Origin: DASUPK01 sp963819715
GTDB taxonomy: Bacteria; Actinomycetota; Thermoleophilia; Solirubrobacterales; 70-9
Assembly (NCBI GenBank): GCA_963819715.1
Contig: CAWFXE010000002.1
Coordinates: 310,001 to 374,000 of the forward strand
Direction of reading: 5' to 3'
DNA length: 64,000 bases
Within the stretch, counting starts at the first letter, position 1. Each line of letters starts with the position of its first letter. The notes under the pieces were generated by a model. It worked only from the letters and a program-made list of their open reading frames with translations. It had not been told where the DNA came from and made no database searches. A program made the translations under genes and the position numbers. This document shows, in pieces, positions 22,464 through 31,244 of this stretch.

Positions 22464-24194
22464 CTAGGCGGACAGCGGGCGCTTCGAGCTGGTGTGTCCG
22501 CGGTGGCCGTCCGCGTTCCAGTCGAGATCGAGGCGAAGCCGGCCTCCGTTCTGCGCATCCCGGCGTGCCGCACCGGTCAGGCGCAGGCGAACCGCGCGGG
22601 TGACTCCGGCCGGAATCGTCATCCGGATCCTGGGGAGCCCGTGGGAGAGATGCCGCACCGCCGTTCCCTGCTGAACGTCGGCGAGCAGGGTCGCCCGTGC
22701 GGTGACCGTGCACTCGGAGTCGAGGTTGCACGCGGCCTTGCCCGCGACCAGGTGGGCGCCGCGCGGGCGCAGCGCCTTACGCCACTTGAAGCGGACACCC
22801 GCGTTCGCCTTCGACAGGCCGGTCCCGGAGAGCGACGCGGTGAGCGGCCCTCCGTCCCCGTTGATTCGCAGGTGCGCGGTCGCGTCCCCGCGCGAGTCGG
22901 GCGCGAACTTGACCCGCACCGCGCAGCTCCCGCCGGCGGGCAGGACGACGTCGGTGCAGTCGTCGCTTGAGAGGCGGTACTGGTCGGCATCGGGGCCGAC
23001 GATCGAGGCTCCGCTCAAGCTCATGGCGGTGTCGCCAACGTTGCGAAGCGCGAACGCCTGGCCCTTGCTCGTAGTGGCGACGGCACGTCGGCCGAAGTCA
23101 TGGCTGTCGGGTGTGAGCGAGGCCTGGGCGTCGAGGCCCACACCCGTGAGGTTCACCTGGGCGCCGCCGTCCTGGTCGCCGAAGAAGCTCAACTGCGCGG
23201 CCTTGGCCCCGGGGCTGTCGGGCTGGAATCGAACCTCCGCCGTGCAGCTGGCGGACGGGTCGAGCTCCCGGCCGGTGCAGTTCTCATGGATCAGGCGGAA
23301 GCTGGCGACGTCGCCTCCCGAGACCACGGCGATGAAGAATCCGCCGGGGAGGTCGCCGATGTTGGTCAGGGTGATCGTCTGGGTCTGGCCCGACTGCCCG
23401 GTGGCGGCGGTGCCGAAGTCGGCGGGGTTGGGGGAGGCGACCACGTTCGGCTGGCCGCCGCGGCCGTTGAGATCGGCGGTGAAGTCCACCCCGTTGACGC
23501 CCACCCGCAGCTGGGCTGAGTAGGCGCCGGGATCGTTGGGCCCGAAATTCACCTGCACCGTGCAGGTGTCGCCCGGCTGCAGGGTGCTCCCCCAGCAGTT
23601 GCTCGAGCCGGTCCAGAAGGCTCCCGACCCGGGTCCGATGATGTCGATCGAGTTCACCTGCACCGAGGCAGCGCCGGTGTTCCGCAGGTCGAGGTTCGCC
23701 TGCGAGTTGCCGTTGCGGACCTGCTGCAGGCCGAAGTCGTAGCTCGGCGGCTCGAAGGTCAGGTCGGGACCCGCGCCGGTGCCTGTGAGGACAACGGTCT
23801 GGTCGCCCCTCGGCTCGTCGGAGTCGAGGTGCAGGCTCGCCTCCCTGCTGCCGGCGCCGCCCGGCCAGAAGCCGACGTTGATGGAGCAGCTCTGGCCGGG
23901 ATAGATCTGGCCGCCGCAGTTGCCGCTCTGGTTGAAGTCGGAGGAGTTCGTGCCGTCGATGAAGACGTTGTTAATCGAGACGGGCAGGTCGCCGGTGTTC
24001 TTGGCGGTGACCTGCTGCTGAGGGCCCGGACTGCCGACGGTGGTGACGGGGAAGTCCAGCTGCCCGGGAGAGAGGGTCAGCTCGCTCTGATCGGCCGTCG
24101 CTGCGGCCGGAAAGGCGGCGAGCGCGAGCAGCGCGACTACGGGGATCAGTGTGGGGAGCTTCCTTGCTCTCAAGTTGAACATGTGGCGAGGCAT
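22464..24194 (-). CDS. Secreted choice-of-anchor-D (ASPM/SPD2/Hydin-like) repeat protein
   Basis: 576 residues. Signal peptide with hydrophobic core LIPVVALLALAAFPAAATAD. About four Ig-like repeats of roughly 105 residues follow; each starts like FEPPSYDFG, PNPADFG or PDSHDFG and holds a Cys pair and a VxFxP-type segment (VKFAPDSRG, VRFQPDSPG). The C-terminal 110 residues form a different, beta-rich module. It is likely an extracellular or surface protein in adhesion or envelope structure. It is convergent with the small membrane protein gene, 13 bp apart. Confidence 0.85.
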   Translation of the reverse strand: MPRHMFNLRARKLPTLIPVVALLALAAFPAAATADQSELTLSPGQLDFPVTTVGSPGPQQQVTAKNTGDLPVSINNVFIDGTNSSDFNQSGNCGGQIYPGQSCSINVGFWPGGAGSREASLHLDSDEPRGDQTVVLTGTGAGPDLTFEPPSYDFGLQQVRNGNSQANLDLRNTGAASVQVNSIDIIGPGSGAFWTGSSNCWGSTLQPGDTCTVQVNFGPNDPGAYSAQLRVGVNGVDFTADLNGRGGQPNVVASPNPADFGTAATGQSGQTQTITLTNIGDLPGGFFIAVVSGGDVASFRLIHENCTGRELDPSASCTAEVRFQPDSPGAKAAQLSFFGDQDGGAQVNLTGVGLDAQASLTPDSHDFGRRAVATTSKGQAFALRNVGDTAMSLSGASIVGPDADQYRLSSDDCTDVVLPAGGSCAVRVKFAPDSRGDATAHLRINGDGGPLTASLSGTGLSKANAGVRFKWRKALRPRGAHLVAGKAACNLDSECTVTARATLLADVQQGTAVRHLSHGLPRIRMTIPAGVTRAVRLRLTGAARRDAQNGGRLRLDLDWNADGHRGHTSSKRPLSA

Positions 24195-24310
24195 CGGAGG
24201 GCCCCATGGACGACTTGACCCCTCATCTCATTTGCCAAATAGCCACAAGGTCGAAAACCGCCGAGGAAGCGCGATCGGCGCTCTGCTGCAAAGCGGATTG
24301 CACGCGGGCG

Positions 24311-24316
24311 TACCAT
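24311..24316 (+). promoter_or_regulatory. Probable -10 box (TACCAT) of leaderless MoxR gene
   Basis: TACCAT ends 6 nt before ATG 24323, with no ribosome binding site in between. Confidence 0.45.
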
Positions 24317-24322
24317 GAATCG

Positions 24323-25273
24323 ATGGCCACGGCACCGAGGCTTGACCCGACCGAGGTCGCCGAGATCGGCACTCGCCTCAGGGAGAACATCGCCCTCGCG
24401 GTGAAGGCTCCCGAGCGCGTGGTGCGCGACCTGATCGTCGCCCTGCTCGCCGACGGGCACGTGCTGATCGAGGACGCGCCCGGCGTCGGCAAGACCGCCC
24501 TCGCCCGTGCGCTCGCCCGCTCGCTCGAGGCCGCCTACGCCCGGGTGCAGGGGACCTCGGACCTCCTCCCCGCCGACCTGGTCGGCACCAACGTCTTCAA
24601 CCAGCGGACGTCGACCTTCGAGTTCCACCCCGGACCCGTTTTCGCCAACGTGGTCCTGGTCGACGAGATCAACCGCGCCTCGCCCAAGACCCAGTCCGGG
24701 CTGCTCGAGTGCATGCAGGAGCGGCAGATCACGATCGACGGGACCAAGCACGAGCTGGCGCGGCCGTTCGTCGTGCTCGCCACGCAGAACCCGGCCGAGT
24801 ACGAGGGGACCTATCCCCTCCCCGAGGCCGAGCTCGACCGCTTCATGGTCCGGGTCAGCCTCGGCTATCCGGCGGCCGATGCCGAGGCCTCGATGCTGGC
24901 CGAGCACGCCGACACCGATCCGGTCGACGACCTCCGCGCAGTCGCGGACGTGGCCGACGTGCGGGCGGCGCAGGCGGCCCTCGCCGGGATCGAGGGGACC
25001 GAGCCCCTGCGCCAGTACGTGGTCGCCGTCTGCGAGGCGACCCGCGCCGACGAGCGGGTCGAGCTCGGCGCCAGCCCGCGTGCCGGGCTGATGCTCTTCC
25101 GCGCCGCCAAGGCGCTCGCCGCTCTCGACGGCCGCGACCACGTGCTGCCCGATGACGTCCAGAGCCTTGCCCCCTCCGTTCTCTCCCACCGCCTCCTCCT
25201 CTCCTATGAGGTGGACGGCGACCAGCGCGAGGCGGTGGTTCGCGAGGCGATTGACAAGGTTCCGGCTCTGTGA
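24323..25273 (+). CDS. MoxR-family AAA+ ATPase
   Basis: 316 residues. Walker A EDAPGVGKTALARALA, Walker B VVLVDEINRASPKTQSGLLE, sensor 1 ATQNPAEYEGTYPLPEAELDRF and the C-terminal lid are intact. MoxR ATPases remodel partner proteins, often in operons with DUF58 and transglutaminase-like genes, as here. The next gene begins 1 bp after its stop. Confidence 0.95.
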   Translation: MATAPRLDPTEVAEIGTRLRENIALAVKAPERVVRDLIVALLADGHVLIEDAPGVGKTALARALARSLEAAYARVQGTSDLLPADLVGTNVFNQRTSTFEFHPGPVFANVVLVDEINRASPKTQSGLLECMQERQITIDGTKHELARPFVVLATQNPAEYEGTYPLPEAELDRFMVRVSLGYPAADAEASMLAEHADTDPVDDLRAVADVADVRAAQAALAGIEGTEPLRQYVVAVCEATRADERVELGASPRAGLMLFRAAKALAALDGRDHVLPDDVQSLAPSVLSHRLLLSYEVDGDQREAVVREAIDKVPAL

Positions 25274-25274
25274 C

Positions 25275-26393
25275 ATGACTGAGCTGAGGGAGTCCGGTGC
25301 GCCCCGGGCGCCAGCCGCGGCGGCGCTCGGGGCGTCCCTCACCCTCGTCGGGTTGGGATTCGGACTCGTCGCGGCGCTCGTCTCCGGCATCGCGCTGCTG
25401 CTGCTCGCGGTTGGCGCCTTCGCCTGGGTCGAGCTGGCGACGGTCGGCGGGCGGCTGGAGCGCGAGCGCGGACCCGGCCGGCTGGAGGAGAGCGACCCCT
25501 ATCCGCTGCGGATCGTGCTGCGGCGGACCCTGCTGCCGCCGCCCGGGGGCGAGCTGTTCGATCCCCTGCTCGACCGCGCAGTCCCCGTCGGGCCCCGCTG
25601 GCCCCGGCGCCTCAAGCGCGACGTCTGGCTGGAGAGGCCCGGTCGGCGGCGGCTCGATCCGGCCCGGCTGATCGTGCGCGATCCGCTCGGCCTCTGGCAG
25701 CGGGAGCTCACCTCGGGCGAAGCGGGCGAGCTGGTGGTGCTGCCGCGGATCGACCCCGTGCGCTGGAACGGCGCCGGGACCGAGCCGGGTGGGCAGTCGT
25801 CAGGCTCCGGCAGGGCGAGCGACGTCACCTCGCGCCGCGGCGGCCTGGCCCAGTTCGAGGTCGACGGCCTGCGCGCCTATCGCGAGGGCAGCCCGGCCTC
25901 GCGGATCCACTGGCCCGCTGTGGCGCGCACCGGCGAGATGATCGAGCGGCAGCTGATCGCCGGCGGGGAGCCCCGGCCGCTCGTCGTCTTCGATCCGCGC
26001 GGCGGGACCCCGACGCAGCGCGAGCGGGCGATGCGCGCGGCCGCTTCCCTCTGCGTCCAGCTCGCGCGCTCGGGCGGCTGCGACCTGCTGGTGCCGGGCG
26101 AGCGACGGCCGATCTCGATCGATCCGTCCCTGCGGAGCTGGCCCGAGGCGCACGTGAAGATCGCGGTCTGCGATCCGCGCGGCGGACCGTCGATGCCGCG
26201 GGTCGGCTCGGGCGCCGCGGTGCTCTGGGTGACCGCCGGACGCTCGCTGCCATCGTCGCTCCGCCGCCTGCGGCCGGGGAGCTTCCTGGTGACGCCCAGC
26301 GGGACCCGGCGGGCGGCCGCCTTCCGGGTCTCGGGCTGCTTCGCCTATCCGCTTGCCGGTACCACCGCTCCGCGGCAGAGGGCGACCGCGTGA
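25275..26393 (+). CDS. DUF58-domain membrane protein
   Basis: 372 residues. Two N-terminal membrane helices (about 18-50) are followed by a soluble region. The DUF58 core reads FEVDGLRAYREGSPASRIHW, then ARTGEMIERQLIAGGEPRPL, with a von Willebrand-like fold after it. It is the standard partner of MoxR ATPases and lies between moxR and the transglutaminase gene. The end overlaps the next start by GTGA. Confidence 0.92.
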   Translation: MTELRESGAPRAPAAAALGASLTLVGLGFGLVAALVSGIALLLLAVGAFAWVELATVGGRLERERGPGRLEESDPYPLRIVLRRTLLPPPGGELFDPLLDRAVPVGPRWPRRLKRDVWLERPGRRRLDPARLIVRDPLGLWQRELTSGEAGELVVLPRIDPVRWNGAGTEPGGQSSGSGRASDVTSRRGGLAQFEVDGLRAYREGSPASRIHWPAVARTGEMIERQLIAGGEPRPLVVFDPRGGTPTQRERAMRAAASLCVQLARSGGCDLLVPGERRPISIDPSLRSWPEAHVKIAVCDPRGGPSMPRVGSGAAVLWVTAGRSLPSSLRRLRPGSFLVTPSGTRRAAAFRVSGCFAYPLAGTTAPRQRATA

Positions 26394-28654
26394 GCGCGCT
26401 GGCGTCGGATCGCTCGCGGCGCGTCGAGCTCGCCTGCTTTGCGGCGCTCGCAGGGCTCGCCGGGATCCAGTGGGCCTCTCTCGTCCAGCACCCTCCGGCG
26501 GGACGGGTGGTGGTCGCGGTGCTGGTCGTCACCGGCGCCGGAGCGGCGCTGGCGAGGATCGCCCGGCTCGAGCCGCGGGCCGCGCGCTGGGCGCTGGCGG
26601 CCCTTGCCACCGTGGTCGGCATCTGCGCCGCGATGGTGGTCGTCGGCCTCCCCGCCCGCCTGCTGCTCCCCGCCCACTGGGACGAGCTCGGAAGCAACGT
26701 CGGTCGCAGCCTCGACGGTGTCGGCGACGTGCCGGTCCCCTACGCCGGAGCCGATACCTGGACGAGGCTGGTGATCCTGCTGGCGGCGCCGCTGCTCGCC
26801 GGGCTGGCCGCATTCGTCGCCTTCTGGCCGACGCGCCGCCGCGTCGCCGGGCGCATCGCCGCCCTGGTGATGCTGGTCGGGCTCTACCTGCTCGCGGTCG
26901 CCTGGGCGACGCCGTCCCGGCAGCTGGCCGGCGGCGCCCTGCTGCTGGTGGCGATCTGCGCCTGGCTCTGGCTGCCGGGGATCTCCACGACGCGGCGCAC
27001 AGCAGCCGCCATCGCCATCGGCGCCGCGGCGCTTGTGGCGCTGCCGGCGGCCGCCGCGCTCGACACCGGGCGCGGCCTGCTCGACTACCGCCACTGGGGG
27101 CTGCTGAGCGCGAACGCCCAGAGCTTCAGCTGGGACCAGACCTACGGCCCGCTCGATTGGCCGCAGAAGGGGACGCAGCTGCTGCAGGTCTCCAGCGAGC
27201 ACACGCACTACTGGAAGGCGACCAACCTCAACACCTTCGACGGCACCCACTGGATCCGCTCCTCGGTGCCGGGCGGCCAGCCCGCGCTGGGGGAGCCGCT
27301 CAAGTTCCACCCGAAGGCGGTGCCGCCGCGGCCCGACCCCGAATACGTCGACCGCATCAACATCGTCGACCGCCGCCTCAGCAGCGACTTCGCGATCGGC
27401 GCCGGGACGATCCTCGCCCTCCGCAACGCCTCCGCCCGGCCGACCTCGGACGCGGTCTGGGAGATGAATCAGGAGCTGCGCCCGGGGAACTCCTACACCG
27501 CGCTGATCTACGACCCGCAGCCGAGCGCCTCCGTGATGCGCTCGGCCGGGACGAGGTATCCGGTCGAGGCCGGGAGCTACACCTCCTTCTCTGTCCCCGA
27601 CCCGGACGGGACGCGCACGCTCGAGGTCCCGCCTTGGAGCCGCTCCGGGCCGCCCTCGCTCGCCAGCCGGATGAGCGGCACGCCGTACGCGGGCATGTAC
27701 GCGCTCGCCAGGCGGCTGGCCGCCGGCGCCCACGACCCCTTCCAGGCCGTTCACCGCATCGACCTCTACCTCCGCACCCACTACGCCTACCGGCAGAACG
27801 TCCCGAATCACGCCTATCCGCTCCCAGCCTTCCTCTCCGAGGACCGCGCGGGCTACTGCCAGCAGTTCTCAGGGACGATGGCGCTGATGCTGCGGATGCT
27901 CGGCATCCCGAGCCGGGTGGCGACCGGCTTCGCGCCGGGCGGCCGCGACCCGGAGCGCAACAACTTCCTCGTCGACGACACCGACGCGCACGACTGGGTC
28001 GAGGTCTTCTATCCCTCGATCGGTTGGGTCACCTTCGACCCGACTCCGCCCGCCGCCCCGGCCGCCACCCAGTTGACCGACAACAACCTGGGCGTCACCA
28101 AGTCGCCGGCGCCGTCCGAGAAGAGCAGTGGACCCAACTTCCCCGACTCGCCCACGGGCTCCGTCGCCCTGCGGAAGCACCCCACCACCGGTTCGAGCGG
28201 GCCAAGTGCCAAGGGGTCTGACCCAAATGTGTGGCTGCCGCTCGGCGTGGTCGTCGGAGCGATCGCCCTCGCCGCGGTCGCCCTCTACGGCTGGCGCCGC
28301 TGGCGCCGGAACCAGCTGGACCCCGATCATCTCGCCGAGGCCGAGCTTCGCGAGCTCGACCGGGCGCTCGAGCGGATCGGCTCTCCGCTGCCTCCCGGCG
28401 CCACGCTGCTGCGGGCGGAGGACCAGCTCGCCGCGTTCGCGGGCACCGACGCCGCCGCCTACGCAGCCCGGCTCAGAGACCGGCGCTACGGGCCGGCCGG
28501 CTCGGCCCCGCCGGGAATCCACGAGCGCCGCGCGCTGCGGCGCGCGCTGCTGGAGGCGACGGGGCGCCGCTCGCTGCTGAGGGTGCTGCTCGCGATCCCG
28601 CCGGGAGGGCCTAGCCCGCGTACGGGGCGCGGGGATTCGAGGACCAGCCGCTAG
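26390..28654 (+). CDS. TgpA-like transglutaminase-domain membrane protein
   Basis: 754 residues. About six N-terminal membrane helices (to residue ~215) are followed by a large external region. The transglutaminase core has catalytic Cys in AGYCQQFSGTMALMLRMLGI, His in DAHDWVEVFYP and Asp in WVTFDPTP. One more membrane helix (about 615-635) and a cytosolic domain (DUF4129-like) close it. With MoxR and DUF58 it forms a conserved operon thought to act on the cell envelope. The last 44 bp overlap the convergent gene. Confidence 0.92.
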   Translation: MSALASDRSRRVELACFAALAGLAGIQWASLVQHPPAGRVVVAVLVVTGAGAALARIARLEPRAARWALAALATVVGICAAMVVVGLPARLLLPAHWDELGSNVGRSLDGVGDVPVPYAGADTWTRLVILLAAPLLAGLAAFVAFWPTRRRVAGRIAALVMLVGLYLLAVAWATPSRQLAGGALLLVAICAWLWLPGISTTRRTAAAIAIGAAALVALPAAAALDTGRGLLDYRHWGLLSANAQSFSWDQTYGPLDWPQKGTQLLQVSSEHTHYWKATNLNTFDGTHWIRSSVPGGQPALGEPLKFHPKAVPPRPDPEYVDRINIVDRRLSSDFAIGAGTILALRNASARPTSDAVWEMNQELRPGNSYTALIYDPQPSASVMRSAGTRYPVEAGSYTSFSVPDPDGTRTLEVPPWSRSGPPSLASRMSGTPYAGMYALARRLAAGAHDPFQAVHRIDLYLRTHYAYRQNVPNHAYPLPAFLSEDRAGYCQQFSGTMALMLRMLGIPSRVATGFAPGGRDPERNNFLVDDTDAHDWVEVFYPSIGWVTFDPTPPAAPAATQLTDNNLGVTKSPAPSEKSSGPNFPDSPTGSVALRKHPTTGSSGPSAKGSDPNVWLPLGVVVGAIALAAVALYGWRRWRRNQLDPDHLAEAELRELDRALERIGSPLPPGATLLRAEDQLAAFAGTDAAAYAARLRDRRYGPAGSAPPGIHERRALRRALLEATGRRSLLRVLLAIPPGGPSPRTGRGDSRTSR

Positions 28655-29198
28655 GCGCTCCGCCCTCGTCCTCCCAGCGGCGCTTCGGGCGCGGCATCGG
28701 GATCAGGGCGATCAGAATCGCCGCGAGGATCAGGCCGGCGAGCAGGTGCCACTTGGCGAGCACGGCCGCGCCGGCGTTGGTTCCGAACTTGAGGAAGGAC
28801 GTCCCCGGCGGCAGGCCGGTGCTGGCGGTGACGAAATAGTCGCCCGATGACGGCACGTCGAGCTTCGCCACCGCTCCGAGCTCGCCGATGGTCTCGCTTC
28901 GCTGGGTCGCAATCGCCGACTGCGTGCCATTGGCGGCGGTCATTCCGACCGGAGCGCCACCGCCGGCCGGCACGACCTGGAAGCCGAACGGCACCGACAC
29001 CTGGCGGACAGGGTCGGAACCGTCGCCGAGCTGGCTGTAGAAGACGGTCACCTGGCCCTTCGGCAGATGGACCACGCCGCCCTGCGGCAGCGGCGTCTGG
29101 CCGTAGTCGTCGGAGTGGTCGCTGAACGCGGTCGACAGCGCGATCGCGGCCGCCGCGAACAGCAATCCGACGGAGATGACGCCCTTCAACCAACGCAT
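28611..29198 (-). CDS. Membrane protein with two helices and an extracytoplasmic beta domain
   Basis: 195 residues. The N-terminal helix is LKGVISVGLLFAAAAIALST, the extracytoplasmic segment is strand-rich (VVHLPKGQVTVFYSQL, and the later SSGDYFVTASTGLP), and the C-terminal helix is WHLLAGLILAAILIALIPMP with a basic cytosolic tail. I recognise no family. ATG 29198 is chosen because the helix follows at once; longer upstream reading is unlikely. It overlaps the transglutaminase gene by 44 bp. Confidence 0.7.
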   Translation of the reverse strand: MRWLKGVISVGLLFAAAAIALSTAFSDHSDDYGQTPLPQGGVVHLPKGQVTVFYSQLGDGSDPVRQVSVPFGFQVVPAGGGAPVGMTAANGTQSAIATQRSETIGELGAVAKLDVPSSGDYFVTASTGLPPGTSFLKFGTNAGAAVLAKWHLLAGLILAAILIALIPMPRPKRRWEDEGGAPSGWSSNPRAPYAG

Positions 29199-29260
29199 GA
29201 GGGGCCTATCGGCAGATCTGGACCGTTGTCCAAGCCCTGGGCGTGTTTTCTCGACTGATG

Positions 29261-29266
29261 TAGGGT
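29261..29266 (+). promoter_or_regulatory. Probable -10 box (TAGGGT) of leaderless DUF6636 gene
   Basis: TAGGGT ends 7 nt before ATG 29274, with no ribosome binding site. Confidence 0.45.
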
Positions 29267-29273
29267 CGCGCCC

Positions 29274-29777
29274 ATGCCTCGCCTCGCGTGCGCAGCCGCG
29301 TTGCTCGGTCTGCTGATCGCGGGTTGCGGCGACGACAACTCGAACACGGTCGTCACCCATTCCCAGATCCAGGCGACCACCGGCAACGCGGTCACGGTGC
29401 AGCGATCGGCGGCAGTGCCCGCGGGCAACCAGGGGCCCAACTACTTCGAGACCCTAAGCCACAACATCGGCTGCTACCTCGACTCCAAGTCCGTGCGGTG
29501 CGACATCCGCGAGCACGACTGGACGGCGCCGCCCAAGCCTCAGTACTGCATCAAGGCCGGGGTCGATTGGGGCGGAGGGGTCTCGGTCGCCGCCCACCGC
29601 GCCTCGATCGTGTGCGCCGGCGACACCACGCTCGGCGGCCCGGGGCTGCTCGGCTACGGGCACTCCGCCCGGCGCGGCCCGATCTCCTGCACCAGCCGAG
29701 CCGCCGGGATCACGTGCCGCAACACCGACACCGACCACGGCTTCTTCCTCTCCAGGGCGCGCTATAGGCTCTTCTGA
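29274..29777 (+). CDS. DUF6636-like lipoprotein
   Basis: 167 residues. A lipobox LIAGC near residue 18 ends a short signal peptide, so the mature protein is probably lipid-anchored. The mature part has LSHNIGCYLDSKSVRCDIREHDW, SIVCAGDTTLGGP and GITCRNTDTDHGFFLSRARY, with paired cysteines, a pattern I associate with DUF6636. Function unknown. The first ATG follows a TAGGGT box by 7 nt. Confidence 0.8.
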   Translation: MPRLACAAALLGLLIAGCGDDNSNTVVTHSQIQATTGNAVTVQRSAAVPAGNQGPNYFETLSHNIGCYLDSKSVRCDIREHDWTAPPKPQYCIKAGVDWGGGVSVAAHRASIVCAGDTTLGGPGLLGYGHSARRGPISCTSRAAGITCRNTDTDHGFFLSRARYRLF

Positions 29778-29842
29778 CTCGACTCGGTAATGAGAGGGTG
29801 CTGCGACAGCAGCAACCCGATTAATGGTGGAGGAGAAAACCG

Positions 29843-30529
29843 GTGAAGGCCAAGTGGGGATTGACGATTGCTGCTGCCCTGAGCGCGGTCGCGCTCGCGG
29901 CATGCGGTGGCAGTAGCGACAGCGTCTCGAATGAGGGCAACTCCGACCTCTTCACGACCGCGGGCTTTCAGAAGGCCTACGACGCGGTCAAGGGCAAGGC
30001 GGGCGAGAACGCGCAGGCGCTGCAGGTCCAGGTCACCGAGGGCGGCGGCGACTTCAAGCTCCGCAACGGCGAGCAGGCCACCGGCTTCGTCTACACTGGC
30101 GGCGACCTCCACGACGAGAAGGTCGACGTGGTCGGCCCGGGATCGCTGGAGGGACAGGACTTCCCCTTCTCCGAGATCGCCCCGGCCGCGATCGACAAGA
30201 TCGTCTCGGGCATCAAGCAGGCGTCGGGGGTCAGCGACCTGAAGGTGACCGTGATGACGCTTGAGAAGAGCCAGATCGACGGCACCCTCAAGTGGACGAT
30301 CAACGCCGAGGGCGGCGGCCGCACCGGCCTCGTCTACACCGCCGAGCCGGACGGGTCGAACGTGACCTCGCCCCTCGGAGACATCGCCGGCTCGGGGTCG
30401 GGTGGCACGTCCACCAGCGGCGGGGGCGGCGGCGTCACGGCCCCCAACGGCAAGACGCCCGCCGAGATCGCCACCTGCATCCAGCAGGCGGGCACGGACG
30501 TGTCGAAGATCCAGGCCTGCACGCAGTAG
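29843..30529 (+). CDS. Lipoprotein of unknown function
   Basis: 228 residues. The signal peptide ends in lipobox LAAC (Cys near 21). The mature part is an alpha/beta domain (residues about 35-180) of unknown family, then a Gly/Ser linker and a short end with a Cys pair (ATCIQQ and IQACTQ). GGTGGAGGAGA is a strong ribosome binding site. It sits 40 bp upstream of a two-component system that could sense or control it. Confidence 0.75.
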   Translation: MKAKWGLTIAAALSAVALAACGGSSDSVSNEGNSDLFTTAGFQKAYDAVKGKAGENAQALQVQVTEGGGDFKLRNGEQATGFVYTGGDLHDEKVDVVGPGSLEGQDFPFSEIAPAAIDKIVSGIKQASGVSDLKVTVMTLEKSQIDGTLKWTINAEGGGRTGLVYTAEPDGSNVTSPLGDIAGSGSGGTSTSGGGGGVTAPNGKTPAEIATCIQQAGTDVSKIQACTQ

Positions 30530-30569
30530 CTCTCAGACATTTCTTAGGCGATCCCGCCAGCATGGACTC

Positions 30570-31244
30570 GTGCGCGTACTGGTAGTAGACGACGAGCCCC
30601 AGCTGCGGCGCGCCCTCGAGCGCGCGCTGAAGCTCGAAGGCTACGAGGTCGCGCTCGCCGCAGACGGCGAGGAGGCGCTCGGCTCGGTCGGCTCTGAGGG
30701 GCCGCTCGACGCGATCGTCCTCGACGTCCTGATGCCGAAGCTCGATGGGCTGGAGGTCTGCCGCGAGCTGCGTGCACGCGGCGACCGCACGCCGGTCCTG
30801 ATGCTGACAGCCCGCGATGCCGTACAGGACCGCGTCGACGGCCTCGATGCCGGCGCCGACGACTACGTGGTCAAGCCATTCGCGCTGGAGGAGCTGCTCG
30901 CGCGGCTGCGCGCGCTGCTCCGCAGGACGAATGGCGACGCGACGGAGGAGCTGAGCTACGCCGACCTGACGCTCAGCCCCGCCACCCGCGAGGTGAAGCG
31001 CGGCGACCGCCCGGTCGAGCTGACGAAGACCGAGTTCGCGCTGCTCGAGCACCTGCTGCGCAACCCGCGCCTGGTGCTCACCCGCTCCCAGCTCTTCGAG
31101 GCCGTCTGGGGCTATGACTTCGGGCCGCGGTCGAACTCGCTCGAGGTTTACGTCGGCTACCTGCGCCGCAAGACAGAGGAGGGCGGCGAGCCGCGGCTGA
31201 TCCAGACGGTCCGCGGAGTCGGGTACTCGCTGCGCGAGAAATGA
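30570..31244 (+). CDS. OmpR-family response regulator
   Basis: 224 residues. Receiver domain with Asp8-Asp9, phosphoacceptor Asp52 (IVLDVLMPKLDG) and Lys in YVVKPFA. The winged-helix output domain reads ELTKTEFALLEHLLRNP, then VWGYDFGPRSNSLEVYVGYL and RGVGYSLREK. GTG 30570 is the start that preserves the receiver's first strand. The stop overlaps the kinase start (ATGA), so the two are co-translated. The type resembles MprA/TcrA regulators that answer envelope stress; the signal here is unknown. Confidence 0.94.
   Translation: MRVLVVDDEPQLRRALERALKLEGYEVALAADGEEALGSVGSEGPLDAIVLDVLMPKLDGLEVCRELRARGDRTPVLMLTARDAVQDRVDGLDAGADDYVVKPFALEELLARLRALLRRTNGDATEELSYADLTLSPATREVKRGDRPVELTKTEFALLEHLLRNPRLVLTRSQLFEAVWGYDFGPRSNSLEVYVGYLRRKTEEGGEPRLIQTVRGVGYSLREK

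Noticed and set aside
26353..28221. 622-codon plus-strand frame within the transglutaminase gene
   Set aside because: Arg/Pro-rich alternate frame; the real frame shows the transglutaminase catalytic residues.
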